Shown here: positions 9,538 to 21,149 of the stretch, one piece after another
Layout of the letters: every line of letters begins with the position of its first letter
How positions within the stretch are numbered: position 1 is the stretch's first letter
Assembly (NCBI GenBank): GCA_963971535.1
Contig: OZ020589.1
Coordinates: 67,922,239 to 67,986,238, forward strand
DNA from: Notolepis coatsorum
Taxonomy: Eukaryota; Chordata; Actinopteri; Aulopiformes; Paralepididae
Length of the DNA: 64,000 bases
Direction: 5' to 3'
Position numbers and translations under genes: made by a program
The notes under the pieces: generated by a model
Database searches by the model: none
The model's input: the letters and a program-made list of their open reading frames with translations, nothing else
What the model was told of the DNA's origin: nothing

Positions 9538-12200
9538 CCGGCCCACACACTGGCCCACACACCAGCCCACATAATGGCCCACACACTACACCGGCCCACA
9601 TATGGCCCACACACTACACCGGCCCACACACTACACCGGCCCACACACCGGCCCACACACTGGCCCACACACCGGCCCACACACTGGCCCACACACCGGC
9701 CCACACACTGGCCCACACACCGGCCCACATACTGGCCCACACACTGGCACACACACCGGCCCACACACTGGCCCACACACTGGCCCACACACTGGCCCAC
9801 ACACTGGCCCACACACCGACTCACACACTGGCCCACATACTGGCCCACACACTGGCCCACATACTGGCCCACATACTGGCCCACACACTGGCCCACATAC
9901 TGGCCCACAGACTGGCCCACATACTGGCCCACACACTGGCCCACATACTGGCCCACACACCGGCCCACACACTGGCCCACACACCGGCCCACATACTGGC
10001 CCACACACTGGCACACACACTGGCCCACATTAGTGGCCCACACACCGACTCACACACCGGCCCACACACTGGCCCACACACCGGCACACATACTGGCCCA
10101 CAGACTGGCCCACATACTGGCCCACAGACTGGCCCACACACCGGCCCACATACTGGCCCACACACCGGCCCACATACTGGCCCACACACTGGCCCACATA
10201 CTGGCCCACATACTGGCCCACAGACTGGCCCACACACCGGCCCACATACTGGCCCACACACCGGCCCACATACTGGCCCACACACTGGCCCACATACTGG
10301 CCCACAGACTGGCCCACATACTGGCCCACACACTGGCCCACATACTGGCCCACACACCGGCCCACACACTGGCCCACACACCGGCCCACAGACTGGCCCA
10401 CATACTGGCCCACACACCGACTCACACACCGGCCCACACACTGGCCCACAGACTGGCCCACATACTGGCCCACACACCGGCCCACATACTGGCCCACACA
10501 CCGGCCCACAGACTGGCCCACACACTGGCCCACATACTGGCCCACACACCGGCCCACATACTGGCCCACACACCGGCCCACATACTGGCCCACACACCGG
10601 CCCACAGACTGGCCCACACACTGGCCCACATACTGGCCCACACACCGGCCCACACACTGGCCCACACACCGGCCCACATACTGGCCCACACACCGGCCCA
10701 CAGACTGGCCCACATACTGGCCCACACACCGACTCACACACTGGCCCACACACCGGCCCACATACTGGCCCACACACTGGCCCACATACTGGCCCACACA
10801 CTGGCCCACACACCGGCCCACATACTGGCCCACACACTGGCCCACATACTGGCACACACACTGGCCCACACACTGGCCCACATACTGGCCCACATACTGG
10901 CCCACACACTGGCCCACACACCGGCACACACACTGGCCCACATTAGTGGCCCACACACCGGCCCACATACTGGCCCACATACTGGCCCACACACTGGCCC
11001 ACACACCGACTCACACACTGGCCCACATACTGGCCCACACACCGGCCCACACACTGGCACACACACTGGCCCACATTAGTGGCCCACACACCGACTCACA
11101 CACCGGCCCACACACTGGCCCACACACCGGCACACATACTGGCCCACAGACTGGCCCACATACTGGCCCACAGACTGGCCCACACACCGGCCCACATACT
11201 GGCCCACACACCGGCCCACATACTGGCCCACACACTGGCCCACATACTGGCCCACATACTGGCCCACAGACTGGCCCACACACCGGCCCACATACTGGCC
11301 CACACACCGGCCCACATACTGGCCCACACACTGGCCCACATACTGGCCCACAGACTGGCCCACATACTGGCCCACACACTGGCCCACATACTGGCCCACA
11401 CACCGGCCCACACACTGGCCCACACACCGGCCCACAGACTGGCCCACATACTGGCCCACACACCGACTCACACACCGGCCCACACACTGGCCCACAGACT
11501 GGCCCACATACTGGCCCACACACCGGCCCACATACTGGCCCACACACCGGCCCACAGACTGGCCCACACACTGGCCCACATACTGGCCCACACACCGGCC
11601 CACATACTGGCCCACACACCGGCCCACATACTGGCCCACACACCGGCCCACAGACTGGCCCACACACTGGCCCACATACTGGCCCACACACCGGCCCACA
11701 CACTGGCCCACACACCGGCCCACATACTGGCCCACACACCGGCCCACAGACTGGCCCACATACTGGCCCACACACCGACTCACACACTGGCCCACACACC
11801 GGCCCACATACTGGCCCACACACTGGCCCACATACTGGCCCACACACTGGCCCACACACCGGCCCACATACTGGCCCACACACTGGCCCACATACTGGCA
11901 CACACACTGGCCCACACACTGGCCCACATACTGGCCCACATACTGGCCCACACACTGGCCCACACACCGGCACACACACTGGCCCACATTAGTGGCCCAC
12001 ACACCGGCCCACATACTGGCCCACATACTGGCCCACACACTGGCCCACACACCGACTCACACACTGGCCCACATACTGGCCCACACACCGGCCCACACAC
12101 TGGCCCACATTAGTGGCCCACACACCGACTCACACACTGGCCCACACACTGGCCCACACACCGGCCCACATTAGTGGCTCACACACTGGCCCACACACTG
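9538..12200. repeat. 12-bp satellite array inside the hAT
   Basis: About 220 tandem units of GGCCCACACACC/T with variants (CATACT, CAGACT, CACCGACT). Because 12 is divisible by 3 and few stop codons arise, several frames on both strands stay open for hundreds of codons (Gly-Pro-His-Thr, Ala-His-Thr-Leu, Cys-Gly-Pro-Val, Trp-Ala-Ser-Val). Rare TTAGTGG interruptions near 10030, 10943, 11076, 11989, 12110 and 12171 act as markers. A 1,046-bp block is duplicated (about 10030-11075 and 11076-12121). No protein is claimed. Confidence 0.95.
10030..12121. repeat. Higher-order duplication of 1,046 bp within the satellite
   Basis: The 324-codon minus frames at 10030-11004 and 11076-12050 give the same residues throughout, so the two blocks are near identical over about 1 kb. 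This points to a recent unequal exchange or slippage event, or to an assembly duplication. Confidence 0.85.
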
Positions 12201-12290
12201 GCCAAAAAAAAAGTAAAAAAAAAAAAAAGTAAAAAAAAAAAGTATAAAAAAAAGTTTTTTTTTTTTTTTTTTTTTTTTTTGGACCAGCCC
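12201..12290. repeat. A-rich run followed by a T run
   Basis: (A)n with GTA interruptions, then about 30 T, just inside the right hAT end. It may form a hairpin and is prone to assembly error. Confidence 0.9.
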
Positions 12291-12349
12291 ACTTTGGTTC
12301 CGGCCCATCGGGATTCGTCCCGAACGTCCCGATGGCCAGTCCGCCACTG

Positions 12350-15187
12350 CTGGGCATACTGTGGTCCACAGTCTGACCGTATGGAAATAGGTAGTCCATG
12401 TCTGCTGAAGATATTCTCCAGGCTGTTAATGACCTTTTCAGCAGTGGTCGACTGCAGGATATCGTACTCGTAATACCGGCTGTAGTAGTCTATTACAACT
12501 AATATCGAGTGTCCTGTTGGTAATGGACCAAGTAGGTCAGTGGCTAAGTCCTGCCACGGCCCATCTGGAAGTGTTGTAGGTCTCAAGGGTTCAGGCACAT
12601 CAGGCCTCGACACTATTTGGCATCCGTGACATGACCTCACATACTTCTCTGCTGCCTTATATATACCTGGCCACCACACTTTACTCCTGAGGTGCTGCTT
12701 CGTACCTACAACCCCCAAGTGTCCCTCATGAGCCAACTCCAGGGCTCTGTCTCTGAGTGTGTGTGGCAGTACAATGCGTGTCCCTCTCAACACCAACTGT
12801 CCAATTACACATAGTTCATATGCAATGCGTGCATACACTTGGCATTTGTCAAAACATCCGCTCTGTATTGCACTTCTCAGGTCACTGAGTTCCTCATCGG
12901 TTGCAGAGGCTTCCTCTACCTCCCTGGTAGTCAGTGCTCGTGGCGTAGCGTGTGTGGCTACAAACCGCACGTATTCCTCCGCTCCGTGCTTGTGGTTTCC
13001 GTCTGTCGTGCTTTCTCCCAGCAGTCGCGACAGTGGATCTGCAATGTTGTCCTTTCCAGGTATGTGGATTACTCTGAACTCATACGGTTGGAGCCGCAGC
13101 ACCCACCTCTCAATACGGGCACATGGCTTAGAGGTCGGACTGTATATGGCCTCCAGAGCCTTGTGGTCTGTTACTAGGTCAAACTTTTTACCATATATGT
13201 ATGGGTGCAGCCTCTCGCACGCCCAAACTAAGGCGAGAGCTTCTCGTTCAGTTTGTGAATATCTTGTTTCACAATCAGTCAGGCTCCTACTCACATAACA
13301 TATTGGCACCATTTCCTGTTGCTGTTGCTGTACTAAGACTGCTCCTATTCCTACTGGCCCTGCGTCTGCTATGACTTTAGTAGGGGCATCTTTGTCAAAA
13401 TATGCCAGAGTGCCGGCCTCAGCTAGCTTTTCTTTCAGCGTTCTAAATGCCTGTTTTTGCTCTGGCCCGAATATGAAAGCTGTGTCCTTCTTGGTAAGCC
13501 TCCGCAGTGGCTCTGATATGCTAGCAAACTGTGGTATAAAACGGCTACTATACCCCGCTAGGCCCAGAAAACTACGGGTCTCAGAGCCGTTCTCAGGCTC
13601 TCGTGCCTCTGCTACTGCTCTCACCCTTTCTGTGGTGGGGCCTATGCCCTTCTGTGAGAGTAACATGCCCATGAAAATCAACTTGTCCATGTTAAACTGA
13701 CACTTTTCTTTGTTTAGAGTCAGCCCACAGTCCTCTAGTCTCTTCAGAACTGCATGGAGTCGTTTTTCATGAGTCTCCTGATCTGGGGCATGAACAATTA
13801 TGTCATCGGAGATATTTTCTACCCCCTCAATGCCCGCTGTAGCAGTGGCTATCTCATGTTGATACTGTTCACTAGCTGATGACACTCCAAATATGAGTCT
13901 CTTGTACCTGTAGGTACATGTGTGTACTGCAAACGTAGTGATACCCCTGGACTCTGGTGTGAGCTCTAATTGGTGGTATCCCCATTTCAAATCCAGTTTA
14001 CTGAAAATGACAGACCCGTTCATTCCCTGTAATAGCTCATCCACTGTGGGTATTGGATATCTCCCTAGTCTGATGATAGCTGCATTAGCTCTTCTCATGT
14101 CTAGACACATCCTGATGTCGTCCTCATTTGCTTTTGGTGCAACTACAACAGGGTTTACCCACGGTGTAGGTCCCTCAACCTTCTCAATAATGTCCATGTC
14201 TAGCAGCTGATTTACTTTCTTCACTACTGATTCCCTTAGGTGAAATGGCACCCTCCTCAGGGGTTGTGCCACTGGTGTTACACTCTCATCAATATGCAAA
14301 CTGATTTGCTTTGTGTTTAGTTTACCAACACCTTTAAACAGTTTGGGGTATTGCCTCTGTATTTCAGATTTAGCATCTGTCACTGCTGCTATGTTTGTGC
14401 CCACCCTCAGTACACCTAGCTCAATAGCAGTCTTCCTGCCTAGCAGTGGCTCCCCCCGTCCCTGTATTACAGTGAACTCTGCCTCAGTGTCACACTTTCC
14501 CACCTTAACATGACATTTGAATATACCCATTACTGGAAGAGGCACCTTGGAAGAGTATGTATACAGCGATTTGTTAGCTGCCTTGGTAGAAACACACTTA
14601 ATATTTTTACTCTTAAGCATTTTCCATGTGTTCTCATCTACAATGTTACTTGATGCACCTGAATCGATTAGCATAAGTAGATCTACTCCCCCAACATCAA
14701 ATGTGACCCTCTCAGTATTTGAATCATCTTCAACCACAAATGCATAGTCTCTGTTCCCAGTGTTCTGGTCCTCAGTTTCAACACATCTCACAGTCTGTCT
14801 TTCTTTACCTTTTGATTTACAGACTTTTGCATAATGGCCTTTTCCATTACACTTCCTGCATGTCTGTCCTTTTGCAGGGCATGCAGAATCATTGGCCAGA
14901 TGATCCCCGTGTCCACATCTGTAGCACACTTTATCGGATTTGGATTTCTCTTTTCCTTCTCCACGATCTCCACGAGGCGAGGGTTTCCACTTCTGGAATT
15001 GGCCCTCTTTCTTGAAGACACGGTTCACCGTCTCTCTCCCCTCAGCGCCGTCACTCATCTTCATCGCCGCCATTTGCAGCTCCACTCTTTCACACTGTGA
15101 TGCTATTTCCAGAGCACGCGGCAGCATAAGTTGTGGTTCCTCCAGTAACTTTCTCCGTACATAGTCCGACGTGCCCCTGCTCAGCAC
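12350..15187 (-). pseudogene. Gypsy gag C-terminus and pol: protease, RT, RNase H, integrase N-part
   Basis: The minus frame runs from 15187 for about 945 codons to the hAT junction. In order: gag C-part with two zinc knuckles (CYRCGHGDH... and CRKCNGKGHYAKVC, residues about 88-130); aspartic protease LIDSGAS (about 170-180); RT with KLDLKWGYHQL and SDDIIV (about 370-440); RNase H with VTDHKALEA; integrase HHCC zinc finger (HEGHLG ... CHGC) and two Asp of the DDE core (ATDLLG; RSDCGP). The frame then reads about 57 meaningless codons into the hAT, ending at 12179. The acidic RT box has SDD rather than YxDD, which I believe is usual in this fish lineage. Confidence 0.93.
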
Positions 15188-15206
15188 TGCATCCCTTATT
15201 TGATTG

Positions 15207-15605
15207 CTAATGTCCGCAGCAAATGCAGTCTCTGGCAGCCTGACGAAGCCTCGTCACAAACTGCTGTACAGTTTCACCTGGTTTCTGTGATACTTGGTAG
15301 AAAGCTTGGCGCGCAAACGCAGTGTTTACCTGCGGCACAAAGTAGTCATTTAGCGCCTTAACAGCTTTAGCATAGTCCGTCGGTCCTCCCTCGTCGGGCA
15401 ATGTAGCGAATATATCTTGTACGTCTGTACCTGCATGATGTAAGAGCATAGCCCTTCTTCTCTGTCTCACTGTGGCGTCCACACCGACAGACAGAATCAT
15501 CCCTTTCCCGTCAGCGTACAGCTCAAACGCCATTAGCCACCTGGTCCACCTCGGTCCCAGTGTAGCAGGCTCATTGTAGCATTCAAACTTCAGCACGTTG
15601 TCCAT
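15207..15605 (-). pseudogene. Gypsy gag N-terminal part
   Basis: The ATG at 15605 starts a 132-codon frame with the retrotransposon gag fold (Trp-rich start, then YQVSQKPGETVQQFV). Just before 15207 a small deletion (about two bases) shifts the frame into a stop. The sense then continues in the frame that reaches 15187, so gag and pol are one sequence broken by a frameshift. Gag would form the particle around element RNA. Confidence 0.85.
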
Positions 15606-15643
15606 GTTCTCTTCTCAACACCGTGATAACTCTACTTTTCGGA

Positions 15644-15661
15644 GTTTATCCTCGTCGCCAT
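15644..15661 (-). promoter_or_regulatory. Primer binding site
   Basis: One base inside the 5' LTR the minus strand reads TGGCGACGAGGATAA. The initial TGG and the position fit a tRNA primer site. I did not identify which tRNA. Confidence 0.6.
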
Positions 15662-15847
15662 TGTTAGATATTTAGTATCTCCTCATTTAAGAACGACTCA
15701 GTATTTAAACAATAGTCCTTATATTGCATCATCCGTTCTCGTGCTCCAGCACTCGACTTACTCTCAGTCTGCAAACTCTGGAGTGCACGCACAGCGTCAG
15801 CTCCTATGACGTAACCACGTAACAGCGTGGTACGTCCATACACAACA
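15662..15847 (-). repeat. 5' LTR of the Gypsy element
   Basis: 186 bp, near identical to 4786-4971, followed by the TSD CATCC at 15848-15852. Confidence 0.93.
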
Positions 15848-15852
15848 CATCC

Positions 15853-16145
15853 TGCTCTGACTTCTCTCCCCCTCCTTCTCCCTGTCCCCCTTCTCTCCCT
15901 GTCCCCCTTCTATCCCTCTCCCTCTCCTTCTCCCTGTCCCTCTTCTCTCCCTTTCCCCCCTCCTTCTCCCTGTCCCTCTTCTCTCCCTCTCCCCCTCCTT
16001 CTCTCTGTCCCTCTTCTCTCCCTCTTCCCTCCTTCTCCCTGTCCCTCTTCTCTCCCTCTTCCCTCCTTCTCCCTGTCCCTCTTCTCTCCCTCTCCCCCCT
16101 CCTTCTCCCTGTCCCTCTTCTCTCCCTCTCCCTCTCCTTTTCACA
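15853..16145 (+). repeat. Pyrimidine minisatellite
   Basis: Imperfect tandem units of about 30-36 bp built from CTCCCTGTCCC and TTCTCTCCCTCTCC. The frames across it carry no meaning. Confidence 0.85.
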
Positions 16146-16267
16146 GCGATAAAAGACATTCCTATCTTGGCTAGGAGCGAGATCACACTCACAGATAGAG
16201 AGAAATGCCTCAGATCTCGCTGTGCTTTATGGCTATACCTTATATTTATGACTGTCTCTCTGTTTCT

Positions 16268-16826
16268 CTCATTTAGCTGACGCTTTTGTCTAAAGCGACT
16301 TATAAGTTCAACTTCTGTACGACAAGTTAGCAGGAAGGGTACAACTCTTTCAGCTGAGTAACAATGTTCATCAAAGTGTTGAAACTTGAGTGCTGCAGTG
16401 TTGAGTGCATAGTAGTAGAAGACAGTAAGAAGGTTAGTGTTTATTAAAACATTTTTAGATATTGATTGAATTGATTGTGTTTTTAGTCAATGGCGAAAGA
16501 TTGGTCAGGTTTCGTCTGTCCCAACTGTGGTGGGAAGTTCGTTCCACCATTGTGGAGCAAGGTCAGAGAATAGGCGGCTTCTCTTTGATGACCCTCCCGG
16601 AGCTCGGATAGGAGTGAGTCTGAGGTGGCCAGAAGATGTAGAGCGGAGGGCACTTGAGGGTGTGTAGTTAGAGACCATTGACCGGAGGTAGGTGGGAGCC
16701 GTTCCCTTCGATGCACGATATGCCAGGTCAAGATCCTTGAAGCGGATTTGTGCGGCGATGGGGAGCCAGTGCAGCCCTCTAAGAAGTTGGGTAACATGGG
16801 CAGACTTTGGTAGGTTGGAGATCTCA
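16268..16826 (-). mobile_element. L2 LINE 3' end
   Basis: The minus sense gives the C-terminal L2 RT region (broken frames) and then the 3' tail with the fish signature AAGCGACTTATAAGT. It matches 33244-33826 (minus) and 36720-37315 (plus). 5'-truncated, as usual for L2 copies. Confidence 0.85.
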
Positions 16827-17883
16827 TGAATGGTTTTGAGGATTACTGGAATATTTGAAGAGAATCGAACATGCCGGTTGCTTTGTTGTGTGTGCGTTTT
16901 TCACTAGCACAGAGGTAACGTAAAGGAGAAATGCAGTGAACATTAACAAGCTAACATGGGGTTCATGATGACAGTTTGACAACATTAACATTCTAAATTG
17001 ACCCAAGTTTATTTCCTGTTTATTTAGTGTTTGCTAATTCAATAACTGACAGGATATACACCAAGCTGTTCCCTAACAACAACATGTCATTCTAAGCAGT
17101 AGTATAGTGTACAACATAATCACTGACCCTATTCGAGTGAATCTATTTCTAGTCTGTACATTGCAGAAGCTGTAATGACTCTCTATTCAGTACAGAAGCT
17201 ACTGAGGACAGCAATGACAGAACACTTCAAACAGGCCCCAGGCTGAGCTGATGACTAAAAGCATTGAAACCCATGACCTAAAGGTTCAAGCCTCACTCTG
17301 AATGTAAACTAAAGGATGGCCCTCTACTGGAGATTGAAACAAGGGGCATATTTTCATGATCAGATTTATTAACCGTACAACTAAATAAAGTTGTCAATAA
17401 CTAAATGTGAATTTTTACTGTAAACAAGGGGACAACAATGTGAATTAGGAGGAATTATGCTATAGTCTCACACAGTCATGTTGGCTCTAACATATTTATT
17501 GTGCTATAACTGTATAGAAAATACAGTTCTTGAGGGCCAGTGTTGTGAAGAAAATGTTGCTGCTGTCAAATTAATATATATTTTATGTCTTTAATCATAT
17601 TTATCATCCGCTGCTCTTTAACTTCACTGTTTAACTTGACTTTAACTTCACTGTTACCTTGTATAGTAATATAGCTTAGCATAGGATTGTATATCATAAA
17701 TTATAGGAGATTATAGATTATAGTATAGATAGTATAGGGATAGCAACATAGCATAGGGTACCATAGTAAAGTTATATTGTATAGTATAAGATTATTAAAG
17801 TCTATTTGTTGTATTGCACACTACTACGGTTGAGGAGCCAAGGAAAACAAGCATCTCATGTTTTCGGAATGTATTTACATTTT
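16827..17883. other. Unassigned DNA; LINE 3' UTR-like from about 17640
   Basis: No gene. From about 17640 there are TATAGTATAG-type repeats followed by GCATCTCATG, like the 3' UTR of a Rex1-type LINE. The tail resumes after the SINE at 18341-18376 with CAATAAAGGAATCGG. Confidence 0.4.
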
Positions 17884-17899
17884 AAAAGCTGTGACAATA

Positions 17900-18324
17900 G
17901 GGGCGGTTACGTGGCGTAGTGGGCAAGGCGCTCGCCACAAAATGCTGGAGACGCTGGGCTCGTCAGTTCGAGGCCGTATTAGGGGGTGGGAAACTGATGG
18001 GTGGGGATCGGGCGTTGTGGACAGCGACTCCTACAGGTCGGTTGGTGCGCCTGCGCAGTAGAATCAGGAAGTGTCGGGGGCAGCGTGAGCCTCCCACGCG
18101 TTACTCCTCGCCACTGAGAGATCGAGCTGCGCAGGTGAAAAGATGCGACTGCTGTTACCTCAAGTACCGGAGGGGACTTGTGCTATGTATGACTTAGTCC
18201 ACATTGCAGCCGGCTTGTGGGAGGCAAGAAACAGCGTCCGTGACAGGGGAGGGTTGAATTGGATGATACGAAATTGGGATGGGAGAAAATATAGAAAATG
18301 GGAGAAAAAGTGGATAAAAAAAAA
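17900..18324 (+). mobile_element. tRNA-derived SINE, copy 2, with 16-bp TSD
   Basis: Same family as 3281-3737. The A-box is GTGGCGTAGTGGG and the B-box is diverged (AGTTCGAGGCC). It ends in poly-A. AAAAGCTGTGACAATA flanks it at 17884-17899 and 18325-18340. It sits inside a LINE 3' tail that resumes after it. Confidence 0.85.
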
Positions 18325-18340
18325 AAAAGCTGTGACAATA

Positions 18341-18376
18341 AAGGAATCGGAATCGGAATCGGAATCTTTGCTGTAG
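18341..18376 (+). repeat. LINE 3' tail with (AATCGG)n end
   Basis: After the SINE, AATAAAGG followed by three GGAATC units, resembling the simple repeats at LINE 3' ends. Confidence 0.5.
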
Positions 18377-18380
18377 TTTA

Positions 18381-18440
18381 AACATTTAATAGATGCTGTT
18401 TGGATGCCCATCTCAATTTCAAAACGTGAGAGGTCTACAT
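18381..18440 (+). repeat. Repeat segment shared in inverted form with about 37313-37370
   Basis: TAGATGCTGTTTGGATGCCC and ATCTCAATTTCAAAACGTGA here match the reverse complement of 37313-37370 with a few differences. The family is unknown. Confidence 0.6.
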
Positions 18441-18536
18441 AAATTTGTTTAAATAATAATGGTGCAAACCCATATGGCATAATAATCACAGAAAAGCTCA
18501 CATGCATTTCACAAGAACAACATGACAATGACCATG

Positions 18537-18690
18537 ATGGCGCGGTCAAGGCTAGTCGCCGTCTGGTCAGCTCTGCGATGATGGTGCATACTTTTTGTTA
18601 TTGTGTTTATTTTTAGTACTTTTTTTATAGAAACTACGCTGGCATGTGTAGTAGTTTTTGATAAGAACATAAATCCTAAACCTCATTGAA
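18537..18690 (+). pseudogene. 5' end of a LINE pol ORF, second copy
   Basis: ATGGCGCGG opens MARSRLVAV..., the same N-terminus as the minus frame starting at 2022, with one in-frame TGA and no endonuclease left. Confidence 0.5.
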
Positions 18691-19023
18691 TCTTATTCCT
18701 ACTAGAAAAGGTCTGAAACTGGTGTTCAAATCAAACTAAGGTGTTTTAGTCTTGTAGAATCATGTCACTATTATGAAACCTTATGTGTCCTGAGGGACAA
18801 GATTAGAGTGTGTGTGTGTGGTAACAGAGACCGGGGGAGCACCACAGGAGGTCATTTGCATACAGTCCCTGGCAGCTGCACTAGATAAAAGGTTGTTAAA
18901 CTGGTCCTGTGACTGATTATAGGACAGGAAGCCGACACCTTATGCCCCAGGTATAAACAGGCAACATGCTACAGCTGTCAGGGGAGGAGCAAGGGTCTCC
19001 ATTCTCTGTAATAATAAGTACAT
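18691..19023. other. Unassigned, LTR-like promoter elements
   Basis: Contains an octamer ATTTGCAT (about 18855) and GGTATAAACA (about 18950), which together resemble a retroviral-type promoter. No TG/CA boundaries, coding region or partner LTR were found. Confidence 0.25.
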
Positions 19024-19031
19024 GTTTAAAT

Positions 19032-20081
19032 TAGGGATGCACGATATTGCTTTTTTGACACCGATACCGATACATTTATGCTCCTCAAGCCGATAACCGA
19101 TATCGATAACCGATATTTATTGTATTATAAAACATTTTTAATGTATATATTTTTTTTGATCAAAATTTTTTTTTTAACATGAAACAAAACATATCACAAT
19201 ACAATAATAATACATAAAAAGACTTCCCAGGACAATAACTTAACACCAACTTAAATGTGACCTAACCAGACAACAGAAACAAAAGCCAAGACAACAGTTT
19301 TGACTGATAAAGTGACCATATTTATTTTTCCAAATGAAAATTCACAATCCGTCAACAGCTTGTGGTGCATCCAACCTAAGACGCTCGAAGCTTTTTGTTC
19401 TTCTTTTTTCAAAGCGGAGCCTTGATAAAGAGGCTTTGAGTGGACACATCACCACCACAACAACGGGTCACCTGCGGCATCACCATCATTAGCATAGTTT
19501 GCTAAATTAAAGAAGTTTGACAGAAGGGCAACCAGCCAGGCAGCGCCGTTATCTCACGGGACGAGTAGCTACATTAGTTAGCCAACAACCAGCCAGGCAA
19601 CGCCGTTATCTCCCGGGACGAGTAGCTTCATTAGTTAGCCAGCAACCAGTCAAGCTAACGTTAGCATTCGGGAGATCCAGCAGCTTGTCGATGTGCTAAT
19701 AGCCTCAGCAACCTAACGTTAGCTGGCTCCAGCAGATTGACAAACTGCTGGAGCCAGCTAACGTTAGCTTGCTGAGGCTATTAGCACATCGACAAGCTGC
19801 TGGATCTCCGCGACGCTGAACTGCATGCGCCGGTCTGTCTGTCCATCGTGGCGGTGGTGATGCCGCAGATGACCCGTCGGGCTGGATGTATTGCAAGTTG
19901 TTGCCCTTTTCCCTCCTTCTGGAACGTCTGCATTGCATTTATTACAAATAGCAAGCGATCTTTTTACTCTGAAACTCCGAGTACCGACGCGGCCATCTTT
20001 GTTGTTAACTTGCGTGGCTACGTCACAGCCAAGTAAGGGAGCGCTGGATTTGTGTAAAACGATAATTATCGTGCATCCCTA
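19032..20081. mobile_element. Non-autonomous hAT element with 8-bp TSD
   Basis: The ends TAGGGATGCACGATA and TATCGTGCATCCCTA are inverted repeats. GTTTAAAT duplicates the target at 19024-19031 and 20082-20089. There is no transposase. Inside are a two-unit repeat of about 63 bp (19525-19650) and a long hairpin (19653-19812). Confidence 0.93.
19653..19812. repeat. Long hairpin inside the hAT element
   Basis: Arms reading GGAGATCCAGCAGCTTGTCG and complement, including CTAACGTTAGC, with a short loop around 19733-19740. Confidence 0.85.
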
Positions 20082-20089
20082 GTTTAAAT

Positions 20090-20801
20090 GACTATTGGTA
20101 TACTTGGATTAATTTAATATGAACTATAGAAACTCCTGTTTTATTGTGGACATAATCTTGAATATAATGATATAAAGTACGCCAGGTTTATGACGGGGAA
20201 ACACAGAGTTTGAAATTAGGACACGTTTTGAATCTACATTGGAAAATACTTAAATATGTTGCATAATAAACTGTATAAAAGAGATTGATGTAAGTTAAAT
20301 GAATGATTAGGCCTGTTAGATATTCACTGAAAGTCAGCAGACTGAATTACAGACTTAAATCCCCTGCAATGTAAAATTAGTTTCACCTAGGGTGAAACTA
20401 GGCTTAACGGTACCAGACTGTGTTCAATTATGATATCTCTGTGTTTATGTAATCAAGGGCAATTCAAATATATATATATTGTGAGATCAATAACCCAAGT
20501 ATTAAGTTGTTAGACAGTGTTTGTTCTTTGACTGGAAAACAAAGGAAAGTATAGAGTTGGTTGTGAAGCCAACCCCCAATTTCACATCCAAACTTAGTAG
20601 GCCTGGGATTGGAGGAAAACATCTGATGTCATTTTGGTGATGTCACTCAGAGACTCCAGGCTGGTGATATAAGAGGGGGTGTGGTGACGAGGTCGAGAGA
20701 ACACTCTGAAACGAAACCACCAAGAAACCACACCCACCTCTTCACACAGGAGACGACGACCGGCAGAGAGGAGACTGAACAAAGAAGAACATTTTTGGAG
20801 G
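20090..20801. other. Unassigned flank of DIRS-A
   Basis: No coding potential. A TATA-like GATATAAGAGGGG at about 20666 precedes a purine-rich stretch and could be a promoter remnant. Confidence 0.3.
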
Positions 20802-20863
20802 GAGAGCGATACGATACAGAACGTTAGGTTATGACTATAACCAAGTTCTGTTAGTATAGCGAC

Positions 20864-21010
20864 GCTCGGCATCGCTCTCTGCACTATCTCGCATATGTGC
20901 ACGCGCACTGAATAAAGACCACAATGTACCTTTAATCCCAATATTCGTCTGACCACACCCCTATCAGCTTACCCATATAAGCAGGGGTGGGGCCACCCAC
21001 TCGCCTCCTT
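20864..21010. repeat. DIRS-A left ITR
   Basis: 147 bp, inverted relative to 26120-26266 with no difference seen. Confidence 0.9.
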
Positions 21011-21056
21011 CCCAAGCTTTCGCCACAAGGCGAGGTCAAAGGCTGCAGCGGCGTCG

Positions 21057-21149
21057 GATGCCGAGCGTCGCTATACTAACAGAACTTGGTTATAGTCATA
21101 ACCTAACGTTCTGTATCGTATCGCTCTCGCTCGGCATTGCTCTCTGCAC
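21057..21149. repeat. DIRS-A internal complementary region
   Basis: 21057-21107 complements 20823-20873 and 21108-21149 complements the right edge to 26287. The join at 21107/21108 marks the circle junction AAC/G (in complement) and so defines the element ends. Confidence 0.8.

Noticed and set aside
9513-12113. Long ORFs of 300-519 codons on both strands
   Set aside because: They are products of a 12-bp tandem repeat with few stops. The same DNA is open in several frames, with no domain, start context or splice evidence.
9538-12200. CRISPR-like array
   Set aside because: Units are 12 bp with no unique spacers, and the context is a vertebrate transposon.
12179-12349. C-terminal extension of the Gypsy polyprotein with poly-Lys and poly-Phe
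   Set aside because: It is read-through into the hAT end and the A/T run.
15797-16192. Arg/Glu/Gly-rich ORF pair on opposite strands
   Set aside because: Explained by the pyrimidine minisatellite.
18691-20801. Solo retroviral LTR interrupted by the hAT element
   Set aside because: TATA- and octamer-like motifs exist, but I found no TG/CA ends, target duplication or partner LTR.
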